64,000 bases of DNA. It comes from Candidatus Pantoea haifensis (lineage in GTDB: Bacteria > Pseudomonadota > Gammaproteobacteria > Enterobacterales > Enterobacteriaceae). Numbering within the stretch: the first letter of the stretch is position 1; each line of letters starts with the position of its first letter. The DNA is taken from the NCBI GenBank assembly GCA_018842655.1, contig JAGTWN010000004.1, positions 372,001 through 436,000 of the forward strand, written 5' to 3'. Below the pieces are notes generated by a model. That model searched no databases and had not been told where the DNA came from. It was given only the letters and a program-made list of their open reading frames with translations. Positions 8,698 through 18,506 of this stretch are shown here, in pieces. The translations under genes were made by a program, and so were the position numbers.

Positions 8698-10718
8698 ATG
8701 AGTAAAGTCTTTAAATTAAACTCCGCTTTTAAGCCTTCTGGCGATCAGCCTGAAGCCATTCGCCGTCTTGAAGAGGGGCTTGAAGATGGGTTGGCTCACC
8801 AGACGTTATTAGGCGTAACCGGTTCGGGAAAACCTTTACCGTTGCCAATGTCATTGCCGATCTTAATCGTCCCACCATGGTGCTGGCTCCGAACAAAACG
8901 CTGGCGGCGCAGCTGTACGGTGAATTCAAAGAGTTCTTTCCCGAAAACGCGGTAGAATTTTTTGTCTCTTATTACGACTATTATCAGCCAGAAGCCTATG
9001 TTCCCAGCTCGGACACCTTTATTGAAAAAGATGCGTCGGTTAACGAGCACATCGAACAGATGCGTTTGTCAGCGACAAAAGCGTTGCTGGAACGCCGCGA
9101 TGTGATTGTCGTGGCATCGGTATCGGCGATTTATGGTCTGGGCGATCCCGATCTCTATCTGAAAATGATGCTGCACCTGACGCGCGGCATGATTATCGAT
9201 CAGCGCAGCATTCTGCGTCGCCTGTCAGAACTGCAATATACCCGTAACGATCAAGCCTTCCAGCGCGGTACGTTCCGCGTGCGTGGTGAAGTCATCGATA
9301 TTTTCCCGGCAGAATCTGATGATATTGCGCTGCGCGTTGAGCTGTTTGACGAAGAAGTCGAGCGGCTGTCACTGTTTGATCCGCTCACCGGACAGGTGGA
9401 ATCGGTTATTCCGCGCTTTACTATCTATCCAAAAACGCACTACGTTACACCGCGCGAGCGTATTTTGCAGGCGATGGAAGATATTAAAGTTGAATTAGGC
9501 GATCGCCGTAAAGTGTTGCTGGAAAACAATAAGTTGCTTGAAGAGCAGCGCATCACCCAGCGCACGCAGTTTGATCTGGAGATGATGGGCGAACTGGGTT
9601 ATTGCTCTGGCATCGAAAACTACTCGCGCTATCTTTCCGGGCGCGGAGCGGGTGAAGCACCTCCGACACTGTTTGATTATCTGCCCGCAGATGGCTTGCT
9701 GGTGGTCGATGAATCGCACGTCACCATACCGCAGATCGGCGGCATGTATCGCGGTGACCGCGCGCGTAAAGAGACGCTGGTGGAGTATGGCTTCCGTTTG
9801 CCGTCTGCACTCGATAACCGGCCCATGAAGTTTGAAGAGTTTGAGGCACTGGCACCGCAAACCATTTATGTTTCAGCGACGCCAGGCAATTACGAACTGG
9901 AAAAATCGGGCACGGAAGTGATCGATCAGGTAGTACGTCCTACCGGCTTACTGGATCCATTAATTGAGGTGCGCCCGGTGGCGACCCAGGTTGACGATCT
10001 GCTGTCGGAGATCCGCCAACGCGTAGCGATCAACGAGCGCGTTCTGGTGACGGTGTTAACCAAGCGCATGGCGGAAGATCTCACCGAATATCTGGAAGAA
10101 CACGGTGAAAAGGTGCGTTATTTGCACTCCGATATCGATACAGTAGAACGTATGGAGATCATCCGCGATTTACGCCTGGGCGAGTTTGATGTGCTGGTGG
10201 GGATCAACTTGCTGCGTGAAGGTCTGGACATGCCTGAAGTCTCGCTGGTGGCAATTCTTGATGCCGATAAAGAGGGCTTTTTGCGTTCAGAACGATCGCT
10301 GATTCAGACCATTGGCCGTGCTGCCCGTAACGTTAACGGTAAAGCGATTCTTTACGGCGATAAAATTACGCCTTCAATGGCGCGAGCGATTAGCGAAACG
10401 GAACGTCGTCGCGAAAAACAGCAGCTTTACAACGTAGAGAAAGGCATTGTGCCGCAGGGCCTGAACAAGAAAATCACCGACATCCTGGAGCTGGGCAACA
10501 ATGTGGTGAAAACGCGCGGTAAGGCGAAATCTACACGTCGTGGCGCAGCTGAGGCAGAAGCAGATTATCTGGCGCTGACGCCACAGGCTTTGCAGAAGAA
10601 AATTCACGAGCTTGAAGGGCAGATGCAGCAACATGCGCAGAACCTGGAGTTTGAGCAGGCGGCTAACGTGCGTGACCAGCTGCATGAACTGCGCACGTTG
10701 TTTATTGCCGCGTCGTAA
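8698..10718 (+). CDS. uvrB: excinuclease ABC subunit UvrB (frame interrupted near codon 45)
   Basis: UvrB is the damage-verification helicase of nucleotide excision repair. The N-terminal 45 residues ([20 protein letters not shown] onward, ending in the Walker A GVTGSGK) read in one frame; the rest reads in another from about 8833. Adding one A to the A4 run at 8829-8832 restores [10 protein letters not shown] and a 673-residue protein, exactly the E. coli length. Domains are intact: beta-hairpin [19 protein letters not shown], helicase motif VI (QTIGRAARN) and the C-terminal UVR domain that contacts UvrC. The ATG at 8698 follows an AGGA site. The break is probably a sequencing error; if real, excision repair would be lost. 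Confidence 0.93.
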
Positions 10719-10719
10719 C

Positions 10720-11625
10720 TTAATTAAATCCCTGAATGGCGTGCTCTAATGCCACCCGTAGCAGCTGGCGGTCGTGACGATATTTAATATCGGCGGCTTC
10801 CAGCGGCTCGCGGACAATTAAGCGATTCTCTACGTGGCTGATATCAGCCGCCGGGCTCACCACCACAGCATCAATTACCCGCTTACCAATATAACGCTCC
10901 ATCATGGCCAGCTTATCGGCAATCGTCAGATTAGCCGCTGCCGGACTCAACTCGCGCCCCAGGTTGCCGATAAACACCATGGTTGCAGGCGTACGGCGAA
11001 GGGCTTGCGCCATGTCGTCCATCAACAGAATGGGCATCAGGCTGGTGAAAAAACTGCCGGGGCCAATAAGAATTAAGTCGGCTTCAGCTATCGCTTCCAG
11101 CGCCTCACGCGTGGGCTGGACATTGGGATGCAGCATCATCTCTTGTGGCGGCTGCACCATTTCATCGATCGCCGTTTCGCCGTAAACCATGTTGCCTTCC
11201 TTATCCAGCGCCACCAGATCCACGGGCTGCTCAGACATAGGGATCAGAAAGGCATCTACTTTTAACAGATTACGGATGATGTTAATGGCTTCAATAGGGC
11301 GGACGCTGAGGTGATCGAGGGCTTTTAGCATCAGATTGCCGAGATTGTGCCCGGCCAGCTCGCCGTTACCGGCAAAGCGGTATTCAAACATGGCTGACGC
11401 GACGCTGGGTTCGGTAATCAACTGGTTCAGGCAATTTCGCATGTCGCCCCAGGCAATACCGCCTTCAGAGCGACGAATGCGACCGGTTGAACCACCATTA
11501 TCGGTGGTGGTTACAATGCCTGTCAGGCGCGAGCCAAGTGGTGATAACGCCGACATTACGCGGCCTAAACCGTGTCCACCGCCTAAAGCCACCACGCGAT
11601 CAAGATCGGCGAGGGTTCGATTCAT
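10720..11625 (-). CDS. ybhK: YvcK/CofD-like gluconeogenesis factor family protein YbhK
   Basis: A 301-residue member of the YvcK/CofD-like family (E. coli YbhK, 302). [12 protein letters not shown] near the start is the nucleotide-binding loop, followed by [14 protein letters not shown] and GDMRNCL. Bacillus YvcK affects gluconeogenic growth and cell shape and binds UDP-sugars; the enterobacterial role is not established. The ATG at 11625 is chosen because AAGGAAT precedes it and [12 protein letters not shown] aligns with YbhK. It is convergent with uvrB and divergent from the moa operon, the E. coli arrangement. Confidence 0.93.
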   Translation of the reverse strand: MNRTLADLDRVVALGGGHGLGRVMSALSPLGSRLTGIVTTTDNGGSTGRIRRSEGGIAWGDMRNCLNQLITEPSVASAMFEYRFAGNGELAGHNLGNLMLKALDHLSVRPIEAINIIRNLLKVDAFLIPMSEQPVDLVALDKEGNMVYGETAIDEMVQPPQEMMLHPNVQPTREALEAIAEADLILIGPGSFFTSLMPILLMDDMAQALRRTPATMVFIGNLGRELSPAAANLTIADKLAMMERYIGKRVIDAVVVSPAADISHVENRLIVREPLEAADIKYRHDRQLLRVALEHAIQGFN

Positions 11626-11842
11626 ATAATTCCTTATTGCGCGTCTGCTGAAGCTGTTTAGCAGGCAAAAGCCAGACGGGGATGACAAGCGTCAAATTCT
11701 GCTGTGCATTTTAACGTATCCTGTCGCTAAAATGCGGTGAAAATTCGTTATATTATTAAATATATAGCGAAAACAGCCGTTGGAATAGTGAGATAAATCG
11801 CGCTACCATCTCACTAACCGCGTTGATCACAGGGTCAACGTA

Positions 11843-11949
11843 CACTCTAGCCTGAGTACCTAAGTCGCAAGATAGGGAACTCAGGCCGCAGCTTTTACGC
11901 TGCCAGGGTGCAGAAAGAAATGACTGCATCTCCCGACTTTGGAAAGGTG
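11843..11949 (+). ncRNA. Molybdenum cofactor (Moco) riboswitch / moaA leader
   Basis: The leader between ybhK and moaA keeps the blocks known from the E. coli moaA leader: CACTCTAGCC at the 5' end, GAAATGACTGCATCTCCCGA and GGAAAGGTG at the 3' end. Complementary arms CCTGAG (11851-11856)/CTCAGG (11880-11885) and TGCAG/CTGCA around the GAAATGA segment preserve pairing despite sequence change. The 3' end overlaps the moaA ribosome site, so translation control by Moco is expected. The folding is read by eye. Confidence 0.85.
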
Positions 11950-11954
11950 TTCTG

Positions 11955-12941
11955 GTGCCACAATTTACTGATGCATTTGAGCGCAAATTTTACTATTTGC
12001 GTTTATCGGTCACGGACGTATGTAACTTCCGCTGTACCTATTGCCTGCCGGACGGCTACAAACCGCACGGTATTCGTAACAAAAGTTTTCTGTCACTGGA
12101 TGAGATCCGACGCGTGACGCGCGCATTTGCTGCTGCGGGCACTGAAAAAGTGCGCCTGACAGGCGGCGAGCCGTCGCTGCGCCGCGATTTTACCGACATC
12201 ATTGCCGCAGTGCGTGAAAACGAATCTATTCGCCATATCGCTGTGACCACCAATGGCTATCGACTGGCGCGCGATGTTAAACAGTGGCGCGATGCCGGTT
12301 TAACCGCGCTTAACGTCAGCGTTGACAGCCTTGATGCACGTCAGTTTCACGCGATTACCGGCCAGGATAAGTTTTATCAGGTGATGGCGGGCATTGATGC
12401 TGCTTTCGAGGCGGGTTTTCAACAGGTTAAGGTCAACAGTGTTCTGATGCGCGATCTTAACAGCCGCAACCTGACAACCTTTCTGGACTGGATCCGTACC
12501 CGCTCTGTTCAGCTGCGCTTTATTGAACTGATGGAAACCGGTGATGGCGGATCGCTGTTTCGCCAGCAACATGTTTCCGGCGAAGTCATTCGCGACAAGC
12601 TTATCGTGCAAGGCTGGCAGCGCCGCATGAGCGGGCGCAGCGACGGCCCGGCACAGGTGTTTTATCACCCTGATTATCTGGGCGAAATCGGCTTGATCAT
12701 GCCTTATTCAAAAGATTTCTGCGCCAGTTGTAATCGCCTGCGCGTCTCCGCGCAGGGCAATCTGCATCTCTGCCTGTTTGGCGATGGCGGTATCCCATTG
12801 CGCGATTTGCTGGCTTCGGATGACCAACAATCAGAATTGCAGGCACGTATTGCCAGCAGCCTGGGCCAGAAAAAGCAGACGCATTTTCTGCATCAGGGTA
12901 ATACCGGCATCACGCAGAACCTTTCCTACATTGGCGGATAA
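11955..12941 (+). CDS. moaA: GTP 3',8-cyclase
   Basis: A radical-SAM enzyme that converts GTP to 3',8-cyclo-7,8-dihydro-GTP, the first Moco step. The 328 residues hold the N-terminal cluster motif CNFRCTYC (Cys23, Cys27, Cys30) and the C-terminal cluster region [10 protein letters not shown]. The protein ends in GG, as MoaA does. Translation starts at GTG 11955, since no ATG fits and the preceding GGAAAGGTG is the conserved leader end. It is the first gene of moaABCDE and is controlled by the upstream riboswitch. Confidence 0.96.
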   Translation: MPQFTDAFERKFYYLRLSVTDVCNFRCTYCLPDGYKPHGIRNKSFLSLDEIRRVTRAFAAAGTEKVRLTGGEPSLRRDFTDIIAAVRENESIRHIAVTTNGYRLARDVKQWRDAGLTALNVSVDSLDARQFHAITGQDKFYQVMAGIDAAFEAGFQQVKVNSVLMRDLNSRNLTTFLDWIRTRSVQLRFIELMETGDGGSLFRQQHVSGEVIRDKLIVQGWQRRMSGRSDGPAQVFYHPDYLGEIGLIMPYSKDFCASCNRLRVSAQGNLHLCLFGDGGIPLRDLLASDDQQSELQARIASSLGQKKQTHFLHQGNTGITQNLSYIGG

Positions 12942-12955
12942 ATTCAGGAGCAATC

Positions 12956-13471
12956 ATGGGTAAACCAACCCGCGAGTTTCAACCGGTGCAGATGGCGGTC
13001 CTGACCGTTTCTGACAGTCGCGATGCCAGCAATGACACTTCAGGCGATTACCTGCGTGAAGCCGCCCGCGAAGCTGGTCACAGCGTGCTCGATCATGCCA
13101 TTGTGCCCGACAACATTTATCGTATTCGCGCCATCGTTTCACGCTGGATAGCCAGTGAGGATGTCCAGGTGGTTATCGTTAACGGCGGTACCGGTTTTAA
13201 CCTTAAAAACAGTACGCCAGAAGCACTGTTGCCGCTGTTTGATCGACAAATTGATGGCTTTGGTGAGCTATTTCGCATGATCTCCTATGAAGAAATTGGC
13301 GGCTCTACGCTGCAATCGCGAGCGATAGCGGGTATGGCAAATCAGACGCTGATTATGGCGGTGCCAGGCTCGACCAGCGCCTGCCGCAGCGCGTGGGAGC
13401 GCATCATTGCTGAACAACTGGATGCGCGCACCCGCCCATGTAATTTTGTTTCACATTTAAAGAAGCTTTGA
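12956..13471 (+). CDS. moaB: molybdopterin adenylyltransferase-like protein MoaB
   Basis: A 171-residue MoaB/MogA-fold protein. VLTVSDSRD near residue 16 and [16 protein letters not shown] are the fold's MPT-binding segments. In E. coli MoaB is dispensable for Moco synthesis because MogA does the adenylylation, so its exact role here is uncertain. AGGAG precedes ATG 12956. The gene lies 14 bases after moaA, in the same operon. Confidence 0.94.
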   Translation: MGKPTREFQPVQMAVLTVSDSRDASNDTSGDYLREAAREAGHSVLDHAIVPDNIYRIRAIVSRWIASEDVQVVIVNGGTGFNLKNSTPEALLPLFDRQIDGFGELFRMISYEEIGGSTLQSRAIAGMANQTLIMAVPGSTSACRSAWERIIAEQLDARTRPCNFVSHLKKL

Positions 13472-13473
13472 GC

Positions 13474-13959
13474 ATGTCACAACTCACACACATTAATGCC
13501 GCAGGCGAAGCACATATGGTTGATGTGTCGTCCAAAGCGGAAACGGTACGAGAAGCGCAGGCAGAAGCTCTGGTGCTGATGAAACCCGAAACGCTGCAAA
13601 TGATCATTGAAGGCAGCCATCACAAGGGCGATGTTTTCGCTACGGCGCGCATTGCCGGTATTCAGGCGGCAAAACGTACCTGGGAGCTGATCCCGCTCTG
13701 TCATCCCCTGATGCTCAGCAAAGTTGAAGTGAACCTGGTGGCTGAACCAGATTTTAACCGGGTGCGTATTACTTCACTTTGTCGCCTGAGCGGGAAAACC
13801 GGTGTGGAGATGGAAGCGTTGACGGCGGCATCCGTTGCGGCACTGACCATCTACGATATGTGCAAAGCCGTCCAGAAGGATATCGTGATTGATCAGCTGC
13901 GGTTACTGACGAAAAGTGGCGGGAAATCAGGTGATTTTCAGGCGGTGGATCATGATTAA
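13474..13959 (+). CDS. moaC: cyclic pyranopterin monophosphate synthase
   Basis: MoaC rearranges the MoaA product into cyclic pyranopterin monophosphate. The 161 residues match E. coli MoaC, beginning [19 protein letters not shown] and including [18 protein letters not shown] and [15 protein letters not shown] 13474 is used rather than the TTG at 13468, two codons upstream. The C-terminus overlaps moaD by 8 bases. Confidence 0.96.
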   Translation: MSQLTHINAAGEAHMVDVSSKAETVREAQAEALVLMKPETLQMIIEGSHHKGDVFATARIAGIQAAKRTWELIPLCHPLMLSKVEVNLVAEPDFNRVRITSLCRLSGKTGVEMEALTAASVAALTIYDMCKAVQKDIVIDQLRLLTKSGGKSGDFQAVDHD

Positions 13960-14197
13960 CGTACTGTTTTTTGCACAGGTGCGTGAGCTAACGGGCACCC
14001 CTTCGCTGGAGATGCCGGCGGATTATCCTGATGTTGCTGCTTTGCGCAGCGCACTGGCTCAGCGCGGCGATCGCTGGGCGCTGGCGCTGGAATCGGGCAA
14101 GCTGCTGGCTGCGGTAAATCAGACACTGGTGCCGATGAGCCATCCGCTGAAAGCAGGCGATGAAGTCGCGTTTTTCCCACCCGTTACGGGAGGCTGA
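13952..14197 (+). CDS. moaD: molybdopterin synthase small (sulfur carrier) subunit
   Basis: An 81-residue ubiquitin-fold sulfur carrier. It ends in VTGG, the C-terminal Gly-Gly that becomes the thiocarboxylate after activation by Moe[14 protein letters not shown] is the family N-terminus. It overlaps the end of moaC and stops 1 base before the moaE start, consistent with coupled production of the MoaD-MoaE complex. Confidence 0.96.
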   Translation: MINVLFFAQVRELTGTPSLEMPADYPDVAALRSALAQRGDRWALALESGKLLAAVNQTLVPMSHPLKAGDEVAFFPPVTGG

Positions 14198-14198
14198 T

Positions 14199-14651
14199 AT
14201 GGAAACGCAAATTCGCGTTGGCAGTGCACCGTTCAGTATGGCGGAGGAGTATCACTGGCTGGCCGCCAGCAAAGAAGATGGCGCAGTGGTGACCTTCACC
14301 GGCAAAGTGCGCAATCATAACCTGGGCGACAACGTTGCAGCATTGACGCTGGAACATTATCCCGGCATGACCGAAAAGGCTCTGCAGGCGATCGTTGACG
14401 ATGCGCGCCAACGCTGGCCTTTACATCGCGTCACGGTTATTCATCGCGTCGGTGAACTGTTCCCCGGTGACGAGATTGTCTTTGTTGGCGTCAGCAGTGC
14501 GCACCGCAGCAGCGCCTTTGCCGCTGCGGAGTTTGTGATGGATTATCTGAAAACCCGTGCACCGTTCTGGAAGCGCGAAGCCACTGAACAGGGCGATCGC
14601 TGGGTGGATGCGCGTGACAGCGATCATCAGGCGGCGCAACGCTGGGATTAA
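14199..14651 (+). CDS. moaE: molybdopterin synthase large (catalytic) subunit
   Basis: MoaE transfers two sulfurs from MoaD to cyclic pyranopterin monophosphate, giving molybdopterin. The 150 residues equal E. coli MoaE, with FTGKVRNHNLGD, LEHYPGMTEK, SSAHRSSAF and the catalytic-lysine stretch APFWKRE. ATG 14199 is chosen over upstream in-frame starts that lie inside moaD. It ends the operon and overlaps the convergent DUF1264 gene by 4 bases. Confidence 0.96.
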   Translation: METQIRVGSAPFSMAEEYHWLAASKEDGAVVTFTGKVRNHNLGDNVAALTLEHYPGMTEKALQAIVDDARQRWPLHRVTVIHRVGELFPGDEIVFVGVSSAHRSSAFAAAEFVMDYLKTRAPFWKREATEQGDRWVDARDSDHQAAQRWD

Positions 14652-15432
14652 GGTTTTTTCAACTGCTCGGCTGGCGCGAAGTGGGTTTCGCCGTGGGCGT
14701 GCTCACCGCCGCCAGCCACGCGTTTCAACTGAATCACTTCACCTTGTTGCCAGGCATTTGCGCCGGGCACCACCGGATGCGTCACGATATCGGCCCGTTC
14801 AGCACGTATCTTTTTCGTATCGACACCAAATCGCTGGTCACGCTCGTTCAGCAGCCGTTGATCCAGCTGCCCGTCGGCGGTAAAGCCCATCATTAAAGCA
14901 GGAATGCCGAGTGGTAAGGTTTTATCGCGGTCAGTGTGCCAGGTGTGCCAGGTTTTTCCATAGGTATTGGCGATGCGGCTCATTAATGCATGGTCCGCTG
15001 TGGCGGGCAGGCCGGGGGCAATTAGCGAACCCGATTTAACCTCATACTGATGGCTGTGCCACAGCTTTTCTCTTCTGGCGGCAATCTCTTATAGAGTCGC
15101 TCGCTGATAATGTATTCAACCCCCATGAGTTTTGCATCCCGCGTGTTGCCGTCATAAATCACTGCCTGCATCACATCTTCGTTCAACACCGTCACGTAAT
15201 GATGCGCTTCCATCTGCCCGTTTTGATCGCCGTTATAGAAATGAAAACCATCCAGATAGGCGCTAATCGCCTCAATGGGCGGGCGAGACTGCATCACCTC
15301 TGCGCCGCTTTCCAGTAGCTGAAGAGAAGAGGAGGTGGGGAGACCAGGCGACTTAACGTTTGTTGGTGATGTATTGCCGCCACAGCCCGCCAACAGCAGG
15401 CTAAGCGCAGCGAGAGGCCAGAGTTTTAACAT
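14648..15432 (-). CDS. DUF1264 lipoprotein (frame interrupted)
   Basis: Two reverse frames (15022-15432 and 14648-14983 plus linker) are halves of one DUF1264/OBAP-like protein. The first ends after LYKRLPPEEK; adding one base to the T4 run at 15066-15069 yields KLWHSHQYEVKSG and joins it to NTYGKTWHTWHTDRDK. The repaired protein has 261 residues. The N-terminus is a lipoprotein signal with lipobox LLAGC, so it is probably membrane-anchored. EAHHYVTVLNED is a family hallmark. The function is unknown; plant relatives are oil-body-associated proteins. AGGA precedes ATG 15432. Confidence 0.75.
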
Positions 15433-15552
15433 GTTGCATCCTTTTAACCGTAAAAGGATAAACATAGTTCAGGAAAAGAGTTCAGAAAAACAGAGGCCGC
15501 ATAAAGCGCCACAATGTTAAGGTAGGCGTTTGGTTTATTTCAGAGGACAGGT

Positions 15553-16647
15553 ATGTCATTCAAAACGCTTCTGCCACGCCTGACGCTGGTCGCCTCCCTG
15601 GTGCTGGTCGGGTGTAGCATGAAAAAGGAGCCGGAAGCCCCGGTTCGCCAACCCGCTGATGTTAAAGCACAAATCCAGCGTCTGTTGCCCACCCACGTCA
15701 CAAACAAATCGGGCTGGGCAGAGGATATTTACACCTCATTCCGCACCCAACAGATTGATCCCAGCGCCAGTAATCTGTGTGCCGTGATTGCCGTTACCGG
15801 TCAGGAATCCAGTTTTAGCGCCGAAGCGAGCGTTTCCGGCTTGCCTGAAATTGCCTGGGGCGAAATTGACCGTCGTGCCGCGAAAGTTCACGTTCCGGCA
15901 TTCCTGGTGCGCACAGCCCTGCTGATCAAATCACCGACCGGCGAAAGCTACGCAGCACGGCTGGATAAGGTGCGCAGTGAAAAAGAGCTGAGTGCCATTT
16001 TTGACGATTTTATCGAGATGGTACCGATGGGGCAGACGCTGTTCGGCGATCTCAACCCGATTCACACAGGCGGGCCGATGCAGGTCAGTATTAATTTTGC
16101 CGAAGCGCATGCCAGAGATTATCCGTGGCCGGTGGACGGTTCGATTCGGCGTGAAGTATTTACCCGTCACGGTGGGATCTATTTCGGCACGATGCATCTT
16201 CTGGGCTATCCGGCTGACTACAGCCAGCCGCTCTATCGTTTTGCCGATTTCAATGCCGGTTGGTACGCCAGTCGCAATGCTGCGTTTCAGGCTGCGGTCT
16301 CTCGTGCTACGGGCATGAAACTGGCACTGGATGGCGATCTGATCCTCTACGGCTCTGAGAAAGCCGGTTCAACGGAGCTGGCGGTGCGCACGCTGGCGAA
16401 ACGCATTGATATGAGCAACAGCGAAATTCGTCGCGATCTGGAGAAGGGTGAGCAGGCGAATTTCAGCGACAGCGATCTCTGGAAGCAGGTATTTACTCTG
16501 GCCGATAAAATGGCGGGACGCCGTGTACCCCGTGAAATGTTGCCGGGCATTAAGCTGGAAAGTCCGAAAATTACCCGCAATCTTACTACGGCCTGGTTTG
16601 CACAACGTGTCGACAGCCGCTATCAACAATGTATGTCGCGTCGTTAA
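15553..16647 (+). CDS. DUF1615 lipoprotein
   Basis: A 364-residue predicted lipoprotein with lipobox LVLVGC at residues 16-21. The mature part fits the DUF1615 family: VTGQESSFSAEASVSGLP early, then LNPIHTGGPMQVSI and HGGIYFGTMHLLGY. QESSF and the PMQVSI stretch recall the active-site region of lytic transglycosylases, so a cell-wall role is conceivable but unproven. GAGGACAG lies before ATG 15553. It is divergent from the DUF1264 gene. Confidence 0.75.
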   Translation: MSFKTLLPRLTLVASLVLVGCSMKKEPEAPVRQPADVKAQIQRLLPTHVTNKSGWAEDIYTSFRTQQIDPSASNLCAVIAVTGQESSFSAEASVSGLPEIAWGEIDRRAAKVHVPAFLVRTALLIKSPTGESYAARLDKVRSEKELSAIFDDFIEMVPMGQTLFGDLNPIHTGGPMQVSINFAEAHARDYPWPVDGSIRREVFTRHGGIYFGTMHLLGYPADYSQPLYRFADFNAGWYASRNAAFQAAVSRATGMKLALDGDLILYGSEKAGSTELAVRTLAKRIDMSNSEIRRDLEKGEQANFSDSDLWKQVFTLADKMAGRRVPREMLPGIKLESPKITRNLTTAWFAQRVDSRYQQCMSRR

Positions 16648-16656
16648 ACCGCGTGT

Positions 16657-16686
16657 TGTGGCACAGTTGCGCTGAGCTGTGCCACA
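16657..16686 (+). terminator. 10-bp hairpin after the DUF1615 gene
   Basis: A perfect 10-bp stem, TGTGGCACAG (16657-16666) and CTGTGCCACA (16677-16686), lies 10 bases after the stop codon of the DUF1615 gene. There is no following T-run, so intrinsic termination is uncertain; it could instead protect the mRNA 3' end. Confidence 0.4.
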
Positions 16687-16741
16687 CTTAGCGATGCTCC
16701 GTTTCGTAAAATGTCCAAATCCGACTATCAGGAGGTGCATC

Positions 16742-17449
16742 ATGGACCGATATCCACGTAATGATTCATTAGTGCAGCCTGCAACCAGCGGGTTGCAGGC
16801 TTATATGGCGCAGGTTTATGGCTGGATGACCTGCGGATTACTATTGACTGCCTTTGTCTCCTGGTTCGCTGCGCGTACGCCTGCCGTGATGGAACTGGTG
16901 TTTGCTAATCGCATCACGTTCTTTGGCCTGATTATCGCCCAGTTAGCCCTGGTGTTTTTCCTCTCCGGAATGGTACATCGTCTGAGCGGCGCGGTAGCCA
17001 CCGGCTTGTTCATGCTCTATTCGGCTCTTACCGGCGTGACCATGGCGAGCATCTTTCTGGTTTATACCTATTCATCAATTGCCAGCACCTTCTTTGTTAC
17101 CGCTGGCATGTTTGGTGCGATGAGCTTTTATGGCTATACCACCAAACGCGATCTGAGCCGCATAGGCAGTTTACTGTTCATGGCGTTGATTGGCATTGTG
17201 CTGGCGTCGCTGGTGAATTTTTGGCTGAAAAGCCCGGCGTTAATGTGGGCAATTACCTATATCGGCGTGGTGGTGTTTGTCGGACTGACAGCCTATGACA
17301 CGCAGAAGCTGAAAAACATCGGTGAGCAGATAGATGCGCGCGACACGGAAAACCTGCGTCGTTATTCGATCATGGGTGCACTGACGCTCTATCTCGATTT
17401 CATCAACCTGTTCCTGATGCTGCTGCGGATTTTCGGTAATCGCCGCTAA
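16742..17449 (+). CDS. ybhL: BAX inhibitor-1 family inner-membrane protein YbhL
   Basis: A 235-residue protein almost colinear with E. coli YbhL (234). It has seven hydrophobic segments and the BI-1 signatures GLTAYDTQKLK and ALTLYLDFINLFLMLLRIFG at the C-terminus. BI-1 relatives are pH- or calcium-sensitive membrane leak channels; the role in enterobacteria is unclear. CAGGAGGTGCATC precedes ATG 16742, which excludes the longer frame from 16679. Confidence 0.93.
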   Translation: MDRYPRNDSLVQPATSGLQAYMAQVYGWMTCGLLLTAFVSWFAARTPAVMELVFANRITFFGLIIAQLALVFFLSGMVHRLSGAVATGLFMLYSALTGVTMASIFLVYTYSSIASTFFVTAGMFGAMSFYGYTTKRDLSRIGSLLFMALIGIVLASLVNFWLKSPALMWAITYIGVVVFVGLTAYDTQKLKNIGEQIDARDTENLRRYSIMGALTLYLDFINLFLMLLRIFGNRR

Positions 17450-17461
17450 GTCTTTGCGCTT

Positions 17462-17514
17462 GATCTGCTCTTTCCGGTCTTTCCCTTTGAACAGGAAAGA
17501 CCGGAGAGAAGATC
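17462..17514. terminator. Hairpin between convergent ybhL and ybhN
   Basis: CCGGTCTTTCC (17474-17484) pairs with GGAAAGACCGG (17494-17504), extended imperfectly on both sides by GATC. It lies between two convergent genes. On the reverse strand an upstream T6 run (17522-17527) is close by, but no T-tract immediately follows on either strand, so terminator activity is only likely. Confidence 0.45.
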
Positions 17515-17541
17515 AGCCTGCAAAAAACAGATCAGCATCGA

Positions 17542-18506
17542 TCATGAATTCTGCAATTTCTTTTCATTCTTTTCGCGCAGGTGCTTCGCCCGGCTCTCAA
17601 GCAGTAAATAGAGCACCAGCGCCAGCAGCAGCGGTAAAATAAAGTACAGCACACGATACGCCAGCAGTGCCGCAATAATGGCACCGTGTGTTGTATGCTG
17701 ACCGCTCAGTAGTGCCAGAAATACTGCTTCAAGTACGCCAATGCCAGCGGGAATATGAATAATCACTCCGGCTATGCTGCTGATCAGCAACACACCCAAC
17801 ACCACGGGATAGCCTACATCACGCCCAAGCAGCAGCCAGATTATGGTGCCCATCACCATCCAGTTTGCGCAGGAAACCACGAACTGCAACAGCGCCATGC
17901 GCAGCGAGGGGAGTTGTAATGTCTGGCCCTTGATCTTCCAGCGTCGGCGTTTTGAAAACGCACAGGCCCACAGATAAACCAGCGCCAGCGCCAGCAGTGC
18001 AGCACCCGTCAAACGAAGCGTGGTCTCGCCAATGAACCAGCCTTCCGGAACGGGCACCATGCCTGCGGTAAACACCACACCCGCCAGCAGAATATAGCCG
18101 AGCCAGTTAGTGGCAATACTCAGGGAAAAGATGCGCGTAATGGTACCGCTGCTTAATCCGAGGCGAGAATAAAGCCGATAGCGCATCGCTACGCCACCCA
18201 CCCAGGTACTGAGTGTCAGGTTAAAGGCGTAGCAGATAAACGACACCAGCATAACCTGACGTTTTGCCAGCTTGTGACCACAATAGGTGCGACCAATCAG
18301 ATCATAACAGCCATAGGTGAGATAACTCACTATCACCAGCCCGGCGGCAATTAACACCACGAAGCGGTTGTAGTTGACGATGACCTCATAAACGTCTTCC
18401 CAGTTGACTTTACGCGCATAGACCACCAGCAAAACCACAACGGCAATAAAAAAGAGCCAGGTAAGGATTTTTTCGCTAATTGCCAGCGAGGATGCTTTTT
18501 CGCCAT
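17542..18506 (-). CDS. ybhN: YbhN, flippase-like inner-membrane protein (frame interrupted)
   Basis: A UPF0104 / lysylphosphatidylglycerol synthase transmembrane-domain family protein. The main frame gives 298 residues starting inside the first membrane segment. Adding one base to the T6 run at 18468-18473 joins it to an upstream ATG at 18506 ([20 protein letters not shown]) and gives 321 residues, against 318 in E. coli. Many membrane spans are visible, and HIPAGIGVLEAVFLALL is a family motif. The repaired ATG overlaps the clsB stop as TGATG. The E. coli operon ybhPON suggests a role linked to phospholipids. Confidence 0.88.

Noticed and set aside
16679-16741. Upstream extension of ybhL
   Set aside because: It begins inside a hairpin, and the strong ribosome site CAGGAGGTGCATC points to ATG 16742, which matches E. 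coli.
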